Shown here: positions 26,738 through 36,120 of the stretch, piece by piece
Layout of the letters: each line of letters begins with the position of its first letter
Position numbering within the stretch: position 1 is the stretch's first letter
DNA from: JAVBQB01 sp031549265
Lineage (GTDB): Bacteria > Bacillota > Clostridia > Oscillospirales > JAVBQB01
Direction of reading: 5' to 3'
Length of the DNA stretch: 64,000 nucleotides
Assembly: GCA_031549265.1 (NCBI GenBank)
Contig: JAVBQB010000001.1
Span: 248,001 to 312,000, forward strand
Made by a program: the position numbers and the translations under genes
Notes under the pieces: generated by a model
Database searches by the model: none
Seen by the model: the letters and a program-made list of their open reading frames with translations, nothing else
Told to the model about the DNA's origin: nothing

Positions 26738-27433
26738 TCACCAAGATTGCAATATTCCGGCACATTTTTCGCGCATTTGGTCGGCTTTGCCGCAAGTCAT
26801 CGAACCTTCCGGGCAGGTTCCGGTGACGCATCCGGGGCCGGCGCCGACAAACAGCGCGGGTGCGGCGATATGAACAAGCCTGAGCATTTCAAACGCCAGA
26901 TCGTGGATTTCCCACTGGGCGCGGTTGCAGCACCTGAGAGCGAAGAAGTTGTGCAGGGCGCGGGCGTTCATAGTGGTGACAATCGATGTCGCGCAGGAAC
27001 CGGGAAGCACATACCGAGCGTCCTCAATTTCAACGGTCTCGGCAAGTTTTTTATAGTCCTCGGCAATCCTAGCCATCAGGTTCTCGTATATTTTAGACGC
27101 CGCTTCGTTTTCCGCGATTTTCGGAGGGACTATGTAAGCGAAGTCGTGTTCACCCACATACCGCTGCGATTTAACGCTGAAAGAAGCGATCCTGTGCCGC
27201 GTGATCTGGGCCAGCAGCGTTCGGGATACGCCTTCCACTCCAAATGTGAAGCTGGCGTGTTCGAACGGGCTGTAATGGCCGAGTTTACCGAGTTTTTTGA
27301 TAAGACCAAGAACGCCGGCGTCATCAAGTGATTCGTAGAGCGAGGCGGCTCCGATGTCGCTGTAGCAGTTTCGGGCCGCCGCGGCGACAACGCGCTCCGG
27401 GTCGGGAGTATGTGAAATAAGCGTTACCTTCAT
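26738..27433 (-). CDS. thyX: Flavin-dependent thymidylate synthase
   Basis: A 231-residue FAD enzyme that makes dTMP from dUMP with methylene-THF and NADPH. The signature RHRIASFSVKSQRY (residues 79-92) fits the RHRxxSxNxxSxRY motif except that Ser stands where Asn/Phe varies. No thyA is visible in the window. It lies between a tagA-like gene and the DUF2156 gene on the same strand. Confidence 0.95.
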   Translation of the reverse strand: MKVTLISHTPDPERVVAAAARNCYSDIGAASLYESLDDAGVLGLIKKLGKLGHYSPFEHASFTFGVEGVSRTLLAQITRHRIASFSVKSQRYVGEHDFAYIVPPKIAENEAASKIYENLMARIAEDYKKLAETVEIEDARYVLPGSCATSIVTTMNARALHNFFALRCCNRAQWEIHDLAFEMLRLVHIAAPALFVGAGPGCVTGTCPEGSMTCGKADQMREKCAGILQSW

Positions 27434-27506
27434 AACTTAGCTCCGTGTTTTCGCGGCTGTGCCAGCCGTCGGATTTCCGGGTGTGGGGGGCTTTGCCCGC
27501 GGACGG

Positions 27507-28241
27507 TTACTTGCCGGTTATTCGCGCCGCGATTGCCGAGAGCAGAAATCTTGGAAGCCGCATGGCCCTCCCGATGCGTCTCGGGTCGTTGAGAATGCGG
27601 TACATCCATTCCAGATTGAGTTTGCGCCATTTTTCCGGAGCGCGCTGAACGGTACCGGCGAATACGTCCAGAGATCCGCCGAGGCCCACCAGCAAACTTG
27701 CGTTGACCTGTGACAGGTTTTGCCGCATCCAGAGCTCCTGGCGGGGTACGCCGAGACAAACGAAAACAACGTCCGCGCCGCCCGAGCTGTTGATAGCGCT
27801 TATCATTTCAGCATCGGAAACGTAACCGTTGCATATGCCTGAAACAACCAGCCCCGGATTGGCGGACAGCAGATTCTTCGCCGCGATCTCGGCTACTCCG
27901 GGTTTAGCGCCGAGAAGAAAAAGCTTCATACGGCGCTCGGCCATCTTGCGAAGCAGGATGCAGGCAAAGTCGATTCCGGCAGCGCGGCAGGCGATCGGAC
28001 GGCCGAGGATTCGCGAAGCGTAAACCACGCCGATTCCGTCGGCGAGAGCTATATCGGCGTTGGACAGGGCGTCGCGGAGCGCCGTGTCACGGCCGGCCAT
28101 GTGGATTATTTCAGAGTTGGGCGTTACGACATAATGCTTGATGCCGTCTCCAATCATGGAAGCGGCAAGCTCCGCAGCGTCAAGTTCATTCAGGTTGTCC
28201 ACCTGAACACCAAGTATGTCCTGACGTTGTCTCGATTTCAT
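27507..28241 (-). CDS. WecG/TagA/CpsF family glycosyltransferase
   Basis: A 244-residue GT26-family enzyme, with the ILGVQVDNLNELDAAEL start, the NSEIIHMAGRDTALRDAL motif and the LGAKPGVAEIAAKNL and FVCLGVPRQELWM segments. TagA adds ManNAc to the undecaprenyl-linked GlcNAc in wall teichoic acid or similar polymer synthesis. Several in-frame ATGs are possible (28292, 28256, 28241); I use 28241 because the predicted transcript starts near 28257. It is the first gene of the long minus-strand run that ends with rnmV. Confidence 0.88.
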   Translation of the reverse strand: MKSRQRQDILGVQVDNLNELDAAELAASMIGDGIKHYVVTPNSEIIHMAGRDTALRDALSNADIALADGIGVVYASRILGRPIACRAAGIDFACILLRKMAERRMKLFLLGAKPGVAEIAAKNLLSANPGLVVSGICNGYVSDAEMISAINSSGGADVVFVCLGVPRQELWMRQNLSQVNASLLVGLGGSLDVFAGTVQRAPEKWRKLNLEWMYRILNDPRRIGRAMRLPRFLLSAIAARITGK

Positions 28242-28263
28242 ACTATCACGTTCCATAAAGAAT

Positions 28264-28292
28264 ATTATACCACAATCTGACGGCCGCATCAA
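28264..28292 (-). promoter_or_regulatory. strong promoter at the head of the tagA-to-rnmV gene run
   Basis: On the minus strand TTGATG (28292-28287) and a perfect TATAAT (28269-28264) are 17 bases apart, with an extended -10 TG dinucleotide just upstream. It lies in the 77-base gap between pcrA and the tagA-like gene and could drive 11 tightly spaced genes. Confidence 0.8.
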
Positions 28293-28318
28293 TAAATAAT
28301 ATCGGACATTTGCGGTTA

Positions 28319-30703
28319 TTACGCGCTCCCGGCGTCTTCCGGTTTCAGAAACTCCGACGCGGATTTTGCCATGAGCCGTTTGTGATCCCCGCCGTCGAAG
28401 GCGATTTCCAGCAGCGCGTCGCCGCCCATCGGAGTTGACGACGTGACCACGCCGGGACCGAATGAGGCGTGAACCACCCGCTCGCCCTTTTTGTAGATTT
28501 TAACAGCGGCCCCAGGTTTGGAGGTAAACGCCGGACCACGTGCAACGGCGGATTGCTTTCGAGCCGTCGCCTGCCTGGGCGCCGCTCTTTTGGTGAGATC
28601 CTGCACGTATTCGGCGGGTATTTCACTCACGAACCTTGAAACCTGGTTGGCCGTTGTGTGGCCGAACAACATTCTTACGTTAGCGCTGGTCATATAGAGA
28701 TTGGTTTTGGCTCGAGTGATCGCGACATAACAGAGGCGCCGCTCCTCCTCCAGCTCGGCGGGATCATAAGCCATGCTGCTCGGGAAAATGCCCTCCTCAT
28801 TGCCGGCGATAAAAACGACCGGAAACTCAAGTCCTTTCGCCGAGTGGATGGTCATCATAATAACGCAGTCCGCGTTTTCGTCGTATTGCTGGATATCAGT
28901 AAACAGGGCAACTTCGTCAAGGAAAGCGCCCAGCTTCTCGTTGCCGGAAAGACCCGCGTAATCCGGGTTGCTCTCGAAGCGGATGATGCTGGACTTGAGT
29001 TCCCGGACGTTTTCCAACCGGACTTTCGATTCGTGGTCGTTTTTCGCCTCGAGAGATAAGACATATCCGGATTTGTCCATTAGTTGATCGTAAAGCTCGG
29101 CGAGTGGAAGAGTCTCGAGAGCGCTCATCAGTCCGTGCATCATCGAGACAAACGCCGAAATCTGCCTCGACGCCCGGCTGAGCTCGGGATACATATCTAC
29201 GCGGTCAAGCACGTCGAACATCGAGCAGCGCGCGTCCGCCGCGAGACCCGCGACCGCTTCCAGGGTTTTGTCGCCGATGCCTCTTGTGGGATTATTGACG
29301 ATGCGGCGCAGTCTGAGGTCGTCGCTTTTGTTGTGCAGTACGCTGAGGTATGCCAGCATGTCCTTGACCTCGGCGCGGTCAAAGAACCGGAGGCCGCCGA
29401 TAATGCGGTACGGAATACCCGAACGGCGGAACGCCTCCTCAATGCGGCTCGACTGCGCGTTCAGCCGGTAGAGAACCGTGAAATCCTGATATCGAGCGCC
29501 CTCTTTGACGCTTGAGCGAATTTTGGACGCGATAAAATCGGATTCGCTCTCGTCGTTTTCAGCTTTGAAAAGGAAGATCGGGTCCCCCGGGTGGTTGTCG
29601 GTCCACAGGCTCTTGCCGGTACGCTTGGTGTTGTTGCTGATTACCGAGTTCGCGGCGCTGAGAATGTTGCCGGTGGACCGGTAGTTCTGCTCCAGCCTGA
29701 TTACCCGCGCCTTTGGGTATTCGCGCTCGAAGCCTAAAATGTTCTCGATCGTCGCGCCGCGGAATTTATATATGCTCTGATCGTCGTCACCGACAACGCA
29801 GATATTCTTCCACTTGGCGGCGAGTGTGGACGTCAGGACGTACTGCATATTGTTAGTATCCTGGTATTCGTCGATAAGTATGTACTTGAATTTATTCTGG
29901 TAATACTCCCGAACATCGGTCTGGGTGAGAAGCAGACGCGTGGTCTGCATGATGATGTCGTCAAAGTCCAGCGCGCCCGCCTCTTTCAGGCGGCTTTGAT
30001 ATTCACGGTAAATATCGGCAATCTTATTAAGCCGGAAATCGCTGCCGACAGTGCGGGCGTATTCCGGCGGCGACAGCAGCGAATCCTTGGCGCGGCTGAT
30101 CTCGCCCAGTACTTTTTTGGGCACGTAAAATTCGGGATCCAGTTCGAGGTTTTTGATAACGTCCTTCAGCACCGCCACAGAATCCGCAGTGTCGTAGATC
30201 GTAAACGAATTCGGATACCCCAGCCTGTCGATGTCACGGCGAAGGATGCGTACGCACGCCGCATGGAAGGTCGAGGACCAGATTTCGCTCGCGGCGGGGC
30301 CGAGAATCTTATGCAGGCGTTCCTGGAGCTCACCCGCAGCTTTTTTGGTGAACGTTATGGCCAGTATGGACCACGCCGGAGCGGGATCGAGCGCAGCAAG
30401 GCTCAACGCGTCAAAGGAGTCGGCGCATTCCGGATCGGCGGCGAAGTCTTCGAGGAGCCGCACGTCGTTTTCGTCTATATCTGCCGGAACGTCCGTACTG
30501 GAGGACGCCCTGCCAAATCTCATTATATTAGAAATGCGGTTGACGAGCACAGTGGTCTTTCCGCTGCCCGCGCCGGCAAGGATGAGCACCGGCCCTTCGG
30601 TGGCAAACACCGCGCTGCGCTGCATTGGGTTGAGTGACGAGAACTCACGCTCGATAATTGATTTGCGCGCGGAAACAAAACGGTCATGTAGGTTTTCTGG
30701 CAT
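28319..30703 (-). CDS. pcrA: UvrD/PcrA-type DNA helicase
   Basis: A 794-residue SF1A helicase. The P-loop is AGAGSGKT (residues 43-50), motif II/III appears as VVGDDDQSIYKFRGA, and motif V as TIHSAKGLEFPVVF; the C-terminus has a Tudor-like RNA polymerase-binding segment (KGERVVHASFGPGVVTS). An acidic insertion of about 43 residues (66-108) separates the P-loop region from motif Ia (ILAITFTKKAAGEL). PcrA unwinds DNA in repair and plasmid replication and clears RecA and stalled polymerase. AAGGAGC precedes the ATG. Confidence 0.95.
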   Translation of the reverse strand: MPENLHDRFVSARKSIIEREFSSLNPMQRSAVFATEGPVLILAGAGSGKTTVLVNRISNIMRFGRASSSTDVPADIDENDVRLLEDFAADPECADSFDALSLAALDPAPAWSILAITFTKKAAGELQERLHKILGPAASEIWSSTFHAACVRILRRDIDRLGYPNSFTIYDTADSVAVLKDVIKNLELDPEFYVPKKVLGEISRAKDSLLSPPEYARTVGSDFRLNKIADIYREYQSRLKEAGALDFDDIIMQTTRLLLTQTDVREYYQNKFKYILIDEYQDTNNMQYVLTSTLAAKWKNICVVGDDDQSIYKFRGATIENILGFEREYPKARVIRLEQNYRSTGNILSAANSVISNNTKRTGKSLWTDNHPGDPIFLFKAENDESESDFIASKIRSSVKEGARYQDFTVLYRLNAQSSRIEEAFRRSGIPYRIIGGLRFFDRAEVKDMLAYLSVLHNKSDDLRLRRIVNNPTRGIGDKTLEAVAGLAADARCSMFDVLDRVDMYPELSRASRQISAFVSMMHGLMSALETLPLAELYDQLMDKSGYVLSLEAKNDHESKVRLENVRELKSSIIRFESNPDYAGLSGNEKLGAFLDEVALFTDIQQYDENADCVIMMTIHSAKGLEFPVVFIAGNEEGIFPSSMAYDPAELEEERRLCYVAITRAKTNLYMTSANVRMLFGHTTANQVSRFVSEIPAEYVQDLTKRAAPRQATARKQSAVARGPAFTSKPGAAVKIYKKGERVVHASFGPGVVTSSTPMGGDALLEIAFDGGDHKRLMAKSASEFLKPEDAGSA

Positions 30704-30821
30704 TTGATCGCTCCTTAAATAACTGCCGGGGAATTTCGTCTGAGTCAGTTTGCGGTGACTTTGACTATTCTATTAGAATTTGCACCTATGGTCAAGTAAA
30801 AGCCGATATTATATCGACTCA

Positions 30822-30860
30822 AAGATAAACCGGCTCCGGATTATTTCTTCCGGAGCCGGC
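30822..30860 (-). terminator. terminator-like hairpin after the beta-propeller gene
   Basis: CCGGCTCCGG (30830-30839) and CCGGAGCCGG (30850-30859) form a 10-base-pair stem. On the minus strand it is followed by a broken T-run (TTTATCTTTG) and lies 24 bases behind the stop of the beta-propeller gene. Confidence 0.65.
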
Positions 30861-30883
30861 GCGAAACGTTTCGAGGTTAATGC

Positions 30884-32836
30884 TCAGCTAAACAGCGTCG
30901 CGGTGTCGGCCAGCTTGGCAAATGTGGTATAGTCGTAAGCGAAAAGCTTGCCGTTGGCCGCCATATAGAGCGTATTGCCTACGTAGACGAGCCGGGTCGC
31001 GCCGTAATAGAATTTCTCAGACCCGTCGGAGAAGTTCCCGCTGGACAGTTTCGCTTTTTGCTCAAAGCCTTTGACTTTGTCAACAGAGACAACGTATCCG
31101 CCTCTGAAATTATTGACTTCGGGCGAGTTCTCATTCCAGTCATAGATCTCGAGCGGGAAAGCGAAAATGTTGCGGTTGCCGTCAACCATCATCGCGCGGG
31201 GATTGTTAAGGACTTCGGAGTAAACGCTTTCGCCCGGGATGGTTAGTTTTTTGATCTCTTTGGGGTTTTTGGGGTCATTTACATCGAACAGCGAGAGCTT
31301 CATGCCGATGTCGCGCTGGCCGACAACAACCTCCTTACCATTATCGTCTTTATAGTAAATATCGGTTGTGTTTCTGCCGAAGCCGACAAGCAGGCCGTCG
31401 CCGATCGGGTGCAGATACTGCGAAAAGCCGGGGATTTTCAGCTCGCCGAGAACGACGGGCTTCTTGGGATCGGAAAGATCAATGGCGAAGAGCGGGTCAA
31501 CGCGCTTGTAAGTTACGAGGTAGCACATCTTTTCCATAAAGCGTACGGAATAGATCTGCTCACCCTTGGCAAGACCGGTGACTGAGCCCAGCGGCTTCAT
31601 ATCGGAGCCCAGGATATAGAGTCCGTTACCCCCGGCGTTGTCGGTCGTCGCGATGCGGAAGTTGCCCTCAAACATATCCATTGAATACTGGTTAAGCGGA
31701 TAGCCAGTGACATTTCCAGTGGAGAGATACTTGACCTCGGTGCCTGTGACACTGAATTTGTAGATGTTGGTGGTGGTTTTTGAAGACTTCCAGTCCTGGC
31801 AGGCGATAAACATGTTTTCGGCATTCATGTAGAAGTAGTTGCCGCCGCCGAGGTAAGTCTTGGGCTCGTTGCTCTCATTTTTGGTAATGTCCACAGCGCC
31901 GACCATCATATAGGCCGATTCGCGCGATCCCGGAAAGTAGGAAATCCTGGTGACGTCGACTGTCGCTGGCTTTGCAGTGGGAACATTGGCGGCGTAGGTG
32001 ATGTTCGAATAAGCAGGAAGGATTCTGGGCATGTCAACATAGTCGGCCGGCAGGGCGTTAATCCACGATCTTGTGACATAGTAGAGGTTATTCCCGACAA
32101 GACGGGTGGAGAGCGGGTTTCCTTCGATTTCCAGAGCGCGCACTTTGACCGGCGCGGTTCTGTTTTTAATGTCAAAGATGGTGTAAGTCGTATATTCCTT
32201 GCCGGGATAATAGATAAAGTTCCTGGTCGTTCCCAGCGGCTGCTGGGGCGGTTCTTCCCAGCGGGTGGATACGGTAACAAGCCTGTCGCCGCTCACGTAC
32301 ATTTCGTTGATTGTCGAATTTTCGTCTAGTTTCAGAACCGAGTTTCTGGTCATTTTGGCGGCGTTAACCGCGACGATCGCAACCTGATTGCCAATGCCGT
32401 AATAAACATACTTGCCGTCGGTCTTAATTATATCGCCTTCATCGACGCCCGCGACCTGTGTGTTAGTGCTGGAGTGGCTGGCATCAGCGTCAGCGGCGGG
32501 AGCATTCGCTGCGCCTCTGGCCACGGCGGGGGCGTTAGTGGGCATCGGGGCGGCTGAGGATTGACTTGTGGACTTCTCGGATACGGAGTCCATTGCAACC
32601 TCGGGCGCCGCGAAATCGGCCGTTGATTTGCTGTCATAAAGTGCGCCCATCTCGGTCAATATCTTTTTCAGTTCGTCAAGAGATTTCAGCTTGGGCAGGT
32701 CGGTCGTTTTTGCCTCGGTACTTGGAGCGGCGGCAGCGGCATTCTGAGAAAAGGCAATGCCCATCGCGACAAACCCGAGCAGAAAAATGATGGCGAGAGA
32801 AACTGCGGTTACAGCGTAGATTTTTTTCGTTTTCAT
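30884..32836 (-). CDS. Secreted or membrane-anchored C-terminal beta-propeller protein
   Basis: A 650-residue protein. An N-terminal hydrophobic helix (about residues 7-29, AVTAVSLAIIFLLGFVAMGI) acts as signal peptide or anchor; a low-complexity Ala/Ser/Pro linker (to about 115) leads to a repeated-strand domain with the VAGVDEGDIIKTDGKYVYYG start typical of the secreted beta-propeller family distantly related to WD40. Repeats of the kind LFDVNDPKNPKEI and AIDLSDPKKPVVL support a propeller. Function is unknown; adhesion or enzyme support at the surface is possible. GGAGGAGA lies 6 bases before ATG 32836. Confidence 0.85.
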   Translation of the reverse strand: MKTKKIYAVTAVSLAIIFLLGFVAMGIAFSQNAAAAAPSTEAKTTDLPKLKSLDELKKILTEMGALYDSKSTADFAAPEVAMDSVSEKSTSQSSAAPMPTNAPAVARGAANAPAADADASHSSTNTQVAGVDEGDIIKTDGKYVYYGIGNQVAIVAVNAAKMTRNSVLKLDENSTINEMYVSGDRLVTVSTRWEEPPQQPLGTTRNFIYYPGKEYTTYTIFDIKNRTAPVKVRALEIEGNPLSTRLVGNNLYYVTRSWINALPADYVDMPRILPAYSNITYAANVPTAKPATVDVTRISYFPGSRESAYMMVGAVDITKNESNEPKTYLGGGNYFYMNAENMFIACQDWKSSKTTTNIYKFSVTGTEVKYLSTGNVTGYPLNQYSMDMFEGNFRIATTDNAGGNGLYILGSDMKPLGSVTGLAKGEQIYSVRFMEKMCYLVTYKRVDPLFAIDLSDPKKPVVLGELKIPGFSQYLHPIGDGLLVGFGRNTTDIYYKDDNGKEVVVGQRDIGMKLSLFDVNDPKNPKEIKKLTIPGESVYSEVLNNPRAMMVDGNRNIFAFPLEIYDWNENSPEVNNFRGGYVVSVDKVKGFEQKAKLSSGNFSDGSEKFYYGATRLVYVGNTLYMAANGKLFAYDYTTFAKLADTATLFS

Positions 32837-32917
32837 TTCAATCTCCTCCTGTTCTATTCTGCCTATTTGACGGAACACCGCCTGAAAAGTTCCGCAAAAC
32901 CGAAAGTTCGTTTACGG

Positions 32918-33415
32918 CTACTTTATTGATTCAACGTCCTTCTCGAGAGTTTTGGAGAGTTCGGCGACGCTGCCCAGCTTTTGAGTCATAAGCGCCCCCT
33001 GCTGCTTGGCCAAATCCATGTTTTTCTGAGCGTCTTTCGCGCTGCCGGACAGCTTTTCAACATTACTGACAATCTGCTTGGCAAACGCCTCGGTCTTTTC
33101 GGAAATGTTTCGGATTTCACGGGCAACGACTAGAAACTCCGCGCCGGCCGCCCGCGCCCTCTGCGCCTCCACCATCGCGTTGAACGCGACTATCGACAGG
33201 TTTTTGGAGAGCGAAATCACGCTGTCGACTATCTTGGACATTTCAGCAATCTCAGTGTTTAGTATACCGATATTTTCGCCCACCGAGCGCCGCGCGGCAT
33301 TGCTTTTGCCGAATTCGTCCAGCGCGTCGTTAATGCGTTCGACAGTCATATTGATGTGCGTAACAATATTCGACAAATCTTGTGTTTTGACGTTTTCAGG
33401 TAATCCAAGCTGCAT
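32918..33415 (-). CDS. Stand-alone chemotaxis-receptor signalling-hairpin protein, divergent
   Basis: A 165-residue, all-helical, soluble protein that resembles only the cytoplasmic signalling hairpin of methyl-accepting chemotaxis proteins; it has no membrane helix, sensor domain or HAMP domain. The hairpin tip region reads LSIVAFNAMVEAQRARAAGA then FLVVAREIRNISEKTEAFA, close to, but clearly different from, the canonical NLLALNAAIEAARAGE...FAVVAxEVR pattern. It may be a cytosolic receptor partner, or a coiled-coil protein with another role. ATG 33415 lies behind GTGAGGTT. No other chemotaxis gene is in the window. Confidence 0.75.
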   Translation of the reverse strand: MQLGLPENVKTQDLSNIVTHINMTVERINDALDEFGKSNAARRSVGENIGILNTEIAEMSKIVDSVISLSKNLSIVAFNAMVEAQRARAAGAEFLVVAREIRNISEKTEAFAKQIVSNVEKLSGSAKDAQKNMDLAKQQGALMTQKLGSVAELSKTLEKDVESIK

Positions 33416-33436
33416 TTTGAACCTCACATTAACATA

Positions 33437-34072
33437 TTATTGCCGATACGTGTGAACACAAAGTGACAGAATAAGATTCTCAAGCGTCTTGAGGTCTTCA
33501 AACGTTTCCGGCAGCTTTCGCGGGTCACGCAGCAAATATGCTGGGTGGTAAAGAGCTATGTACCTGTACTTGCCGCGCTCAAACACCTGGCCGTGTTCGG
33601 CGGTTATCTTAAAATCCGACCGGATGATTTTGGTCGCGGCGACGCGGCCGAGACATACGATAATTTTGGGCTTTATCAGCATTGTCTGGGCGCGAAGGTA
33701 GTCCATACAGGCATCCTGTTCAGCCGGCAGCGGATCACGGTTTTCCGGCGGCCGGCACTTGACCATGTTTGCGATGTAGATTTTCGTGCGGTCAAGTCCG
33801 ATCGCCGCAAGCATATCATCCAGCAAGTGACCGGCGCGCCCGACAAACGGCTCGCCCAGCTCGTCCTCCATTTTGCCGGGACCCTCGCCGATAAACAGAA
33901 CCTCGGCGTTTTTATTCCCGACGCCAAATACGACATTTTTGCGAGTCTGGTGCAGATTGCAGGCGGTGCATTGCATACATGCGGAATGCAACTCGTCCCA
34001 GTTCGTAAATTTCAAACTTTCCACAGCTCTAGCAACAATCCTTTTTAATGTGATAATCGCAACTCTTGCCAT
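33437..34072 (-). CDS. Family 4 (Fe-S) uracil-DNA glycosylase
   Basis: A 211-residue glycosylase of the thermostable-type family 4. Motif A is GEGPGKMEDELGEPFVGRAG, with the catalytic-loop GEGPG, and motif B is YHPAYLLR. Four cysteines (C35, C38, C106, C122) are placed to hold the 4Fe-4S cluster known in this family. It removes uracil left by cytosine deamination. The stop lies 21 bases before the chemotaxis-hairpin gene. The N-terminus is slightly long and a later start is possible. Confidence 0.9.
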   Translation of the reverse strand: MARVAIITLKRIVARAVESLKFTNWDELHSACMQCTACNLHQTRKNVVFGVGNKNAEVLFIGEGPGKMEDELGEPFVGRAGHLLDDMLAAIGLDRTKIYIANMVKCRPPENRDPLPAEQDACMDYLRAQTMLIKPKIIVCLGRVAATKIIRSDFKITAEHGQVFERGKYRYIALYHPAYLLRDPRKLPETFEDLKTLENLILSLCVHTYRQ

Positions 34073-34103
34073 GCTTTTGCGGCAATGCGGAGAAAAATGC
34101 TAC

Positions 34104-34127
34104 TCCCCCATACATATGTACGAGGGA
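34104..34127. repeat. 24-base imperfect palindrome upstream of the UDG gene
   Basis: TCCC-CCA-TACATATGTA-CGA-GGGA is symmetric about 34115/34116, with only two mismatched pairs. It lies 32 bases upstream of the UDG ATG and just behind the stop of the zinc-ribbon gene, so it could be an operator for the UDG/chemotaxis-hairpin pair. It does not match the LexA box (GAAC-N4-GTTC). Confidence 0.45.
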
Positions 34128-34152
34128 ATAGCTCAATTGTCACAGGGCTCTC

Positions 34153-36120
34153 TTATCCGAGATCGCTTTCCACCTGCTCGCCGATTTTTTCCACCAGTCC
34201 GGTTGCGGCTTCGGTATCAAAGTTCGGCATCAGCCGATCCAGCAAGCTCTGGGGATCGGTGAGCAGGGTTCCCAGATGTTCCGGTACCTCCGAAAAGTCG
34301 TCGAGTTCGACGGGGTCACCGGCAGGCGCTTTGACTGCTGCTGCGTCTCTGACAGTGTCGGACAGAGTGAGCTTCAGTACGTCTGTTCCCGACTTGACAC
34401 CGCTGACAGCAAAGGTCGCGGTTTTGCCTGAAACATCCATCGTGAGCGCGAGCTCATCCGGCAAGAGGACCGGATTGGACGGAGCGCTGATTCCGGAGAG
34501 ATTAAAGATATCCTCCAGGGAAACCGAAATGCGTCCGGTCGGCACAGGCACCGACATATAATCCTTGAGGGTATAGTTATCAAGCTTTACAGAAAGCGTG
34601 TCCGGAGCTCCGGGGATAACTGCGTTGATTGTGCCGGACAGAACGTCGCCGGAGCGGGTCAGCACGCCGGAGACATACTCGACTAGATTGCCGTCGTTGT
34701 CATTGTACACACTGAGCAGGAATTCAGAGCTTGCGGGGCAGGCAACATAACCGTAGGAATCCTGTCCGTCTGGAGAGATAATTCCGCGGCCGACCACGGA
34801 GTTATCACGCTCAACAAGAATAAAGTACTTGATGGGTTCGTTCGACGAAGCGTTCTCAGCCTGAGAGCTCAATGAATCGCCGGATGATTTGATGGACTCG
34901 GCTATTTGGTCTCCGGTAATCTTGTCGGCATAAGGGTTATTTGCCGTGAGGGAGTTATATATCTCGGCTATCTCGGCACAAGCCGCCGAGTCGTCACCAT
35001 AGGCTTTCGCAAATGCCGCGAGCGCGGTCATAAGGTCTTTTTGGGTTATTGACATGGTGGCTTTGTCGAGTTCAACGGAGCGTCCCGCAACTGTTATCTT
35101 TGCGTTCTTTTCAATCGTGACGTCGCAGCCGCTCAACGCGTTAAAGAAGCTGTCAATTGCCTTGTCGGATGCCTTGTTTAAGCTTTTAACTTCGAAGTTT
35201 GCGGCGAAAGCCGGCATCATGCTGTTGAAGGCTTGTTGCACCTGCTCCCCCGCGCCGTTAATTTTGAGGAGATCGCCGCCGAGATCCTGCAGGTCAATGT
35301 AGAGCAGCTTTTCAAGCAGGGTCGCCGCAACTTTCGCCGAGCCGTCCTTTGAAGCGATGGACATGGCGAGCGCAAGATCGAGGCCGCCGTCTTTTTTAGC
35401 CGCGTCGGCGTCCACAGAAAGAGTCAGATCGTTAAGTGATTGCAGCAGCGCCTTTTCCTCATCGGTAAAGAAACTTCCGTATGGAGTCGGATCAACGCCG
35501 AGCGCAATTTTGACTGTTTCGCCGAGCGGTCTGCCGGTTCCGTTCTCAAATCCCGCAAACAATTTGTTTTTAGCGTCCAAAAGGGCCGATTTATCCAGCG
35601 ATATCATATAGTCTTGCTTGGATTGCATCATTTGCATCAGATCGCGGTTGAAAAAGGTCTTGGCAATGAAGAAGCCCGCACCGGCGGAAACAACGAGAAC
35701 CGCTGCGACGACAATCGCGATGATCTTGCCTGTTTTCTTTTTCGGGGGTGGAGCCGCTGGAGCGTTATTGTATGTTGGAGTATAGTTCGCGGCTGGAGGC
35801 TGACTCGTGCTCGAAGGCAGGCCAAAGTCGCGCACTGTTTCGCCGGTGACGGCGCCGGCGACTGAAGCGCTGCCGGGCTGGACAGGCGGAGCCTGCGAAG
35901 GAACAGGAGGCGCGGTTTCTGCGGGTTTGGGCTGAGCGGCACTTGCAAGCGCGCCGCAGACAGGGCAAAATTTAACACCGGGTTCAAGATCCGCGCCGCA
36001 TGTCGCGCACAGATGCGCTGAAGAATCCGCGCTGCCGGCTGTGGGCGAAATTGCTTCGCCGCAGACAGGGCAGAATTTTGCGGATTCGGTGACCGGCGCA
36101 TCACACTTTGGACAATTCAT
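34153..36120 (-). CDS. Double zinc-ribbon membrane protein of unknown function
   Basis: A 655-residue protein. Two zinc ribbons at the N-terminus (MNCPKC...CPVC and LCATC...CPVC, residues about 1-62) are followed by a Pro/Ala-rich linker, one membrane helix (about 132-155, IIAIVVAAVLVVSAGAGFFI) and a roughly 500-residue outer domain with no motif that I recognise. GGGAGG lies 7 bases before ATG 36120. The layout, cytoplasmic zinc ribbon plus long extracytoplasmic domain, is common in Clostridia. I do not assign a function. Confidence 0.8.
   Translation of the reverse strand: MNCPKCDAPVTESAKFCPVCGEAISPTAGSADSSAHLCATCGADLEPGVKFCPVCGALASAAQPKPAETAPPVPSQAPPVQPGSASVAGAVTGETVRDFGLPSSTSQPPAANYTPTYNNAPAAPPPKKKTGKIIAIVVAAVLVVSAGAGFFIAKTFFNRDLMQMMQSKQDYMISLDKSALLDAKNKLFAGFENGTGRPLGETVKIALGVDPTPYGSFFTDEEKALLQSLNDLTLSVDADAAKKDGGLDLALAMSIASKDGSAKVAATLLEKLLYIDLQDLGGDLLKINGAGEQVQQAFNSMMPAFAANFEVKSLNKASDKAIDSFFNALSGCDVTIEKNAKITVAGRSVELDKATMSITQKDLMTALAAFAKAYGDDSAACAEIAEIYNSLTANNPYADKITGDQIAESIKSSGDSLSSQAENASSNEPIKYFILVERDNSVVGRGIISPDGQDSYGYVACPASSEFLLSVYNDNDGNLVEYVSGVLTRSGDVLSGTINAVIPGAPDTLSVKLDNYTLKDYMSVPVPTGRISVSLEDIFNLSGISAPSNPVLLPDELALTMDVSGKTATFAVSGVKSGTDVLKLTLSDTVRDAAAVKAPAGDPVELDDFSEVPEHLGTLLTDPQSLLDRLMPNFDTEAATGLVEKIGEQVESDLG

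Noticed and set aside
34104..34127. A LexA box before the UDG gene.
   Set aside because: The half-sites are TACAT/ATGTA and not GAAC/GTTC.
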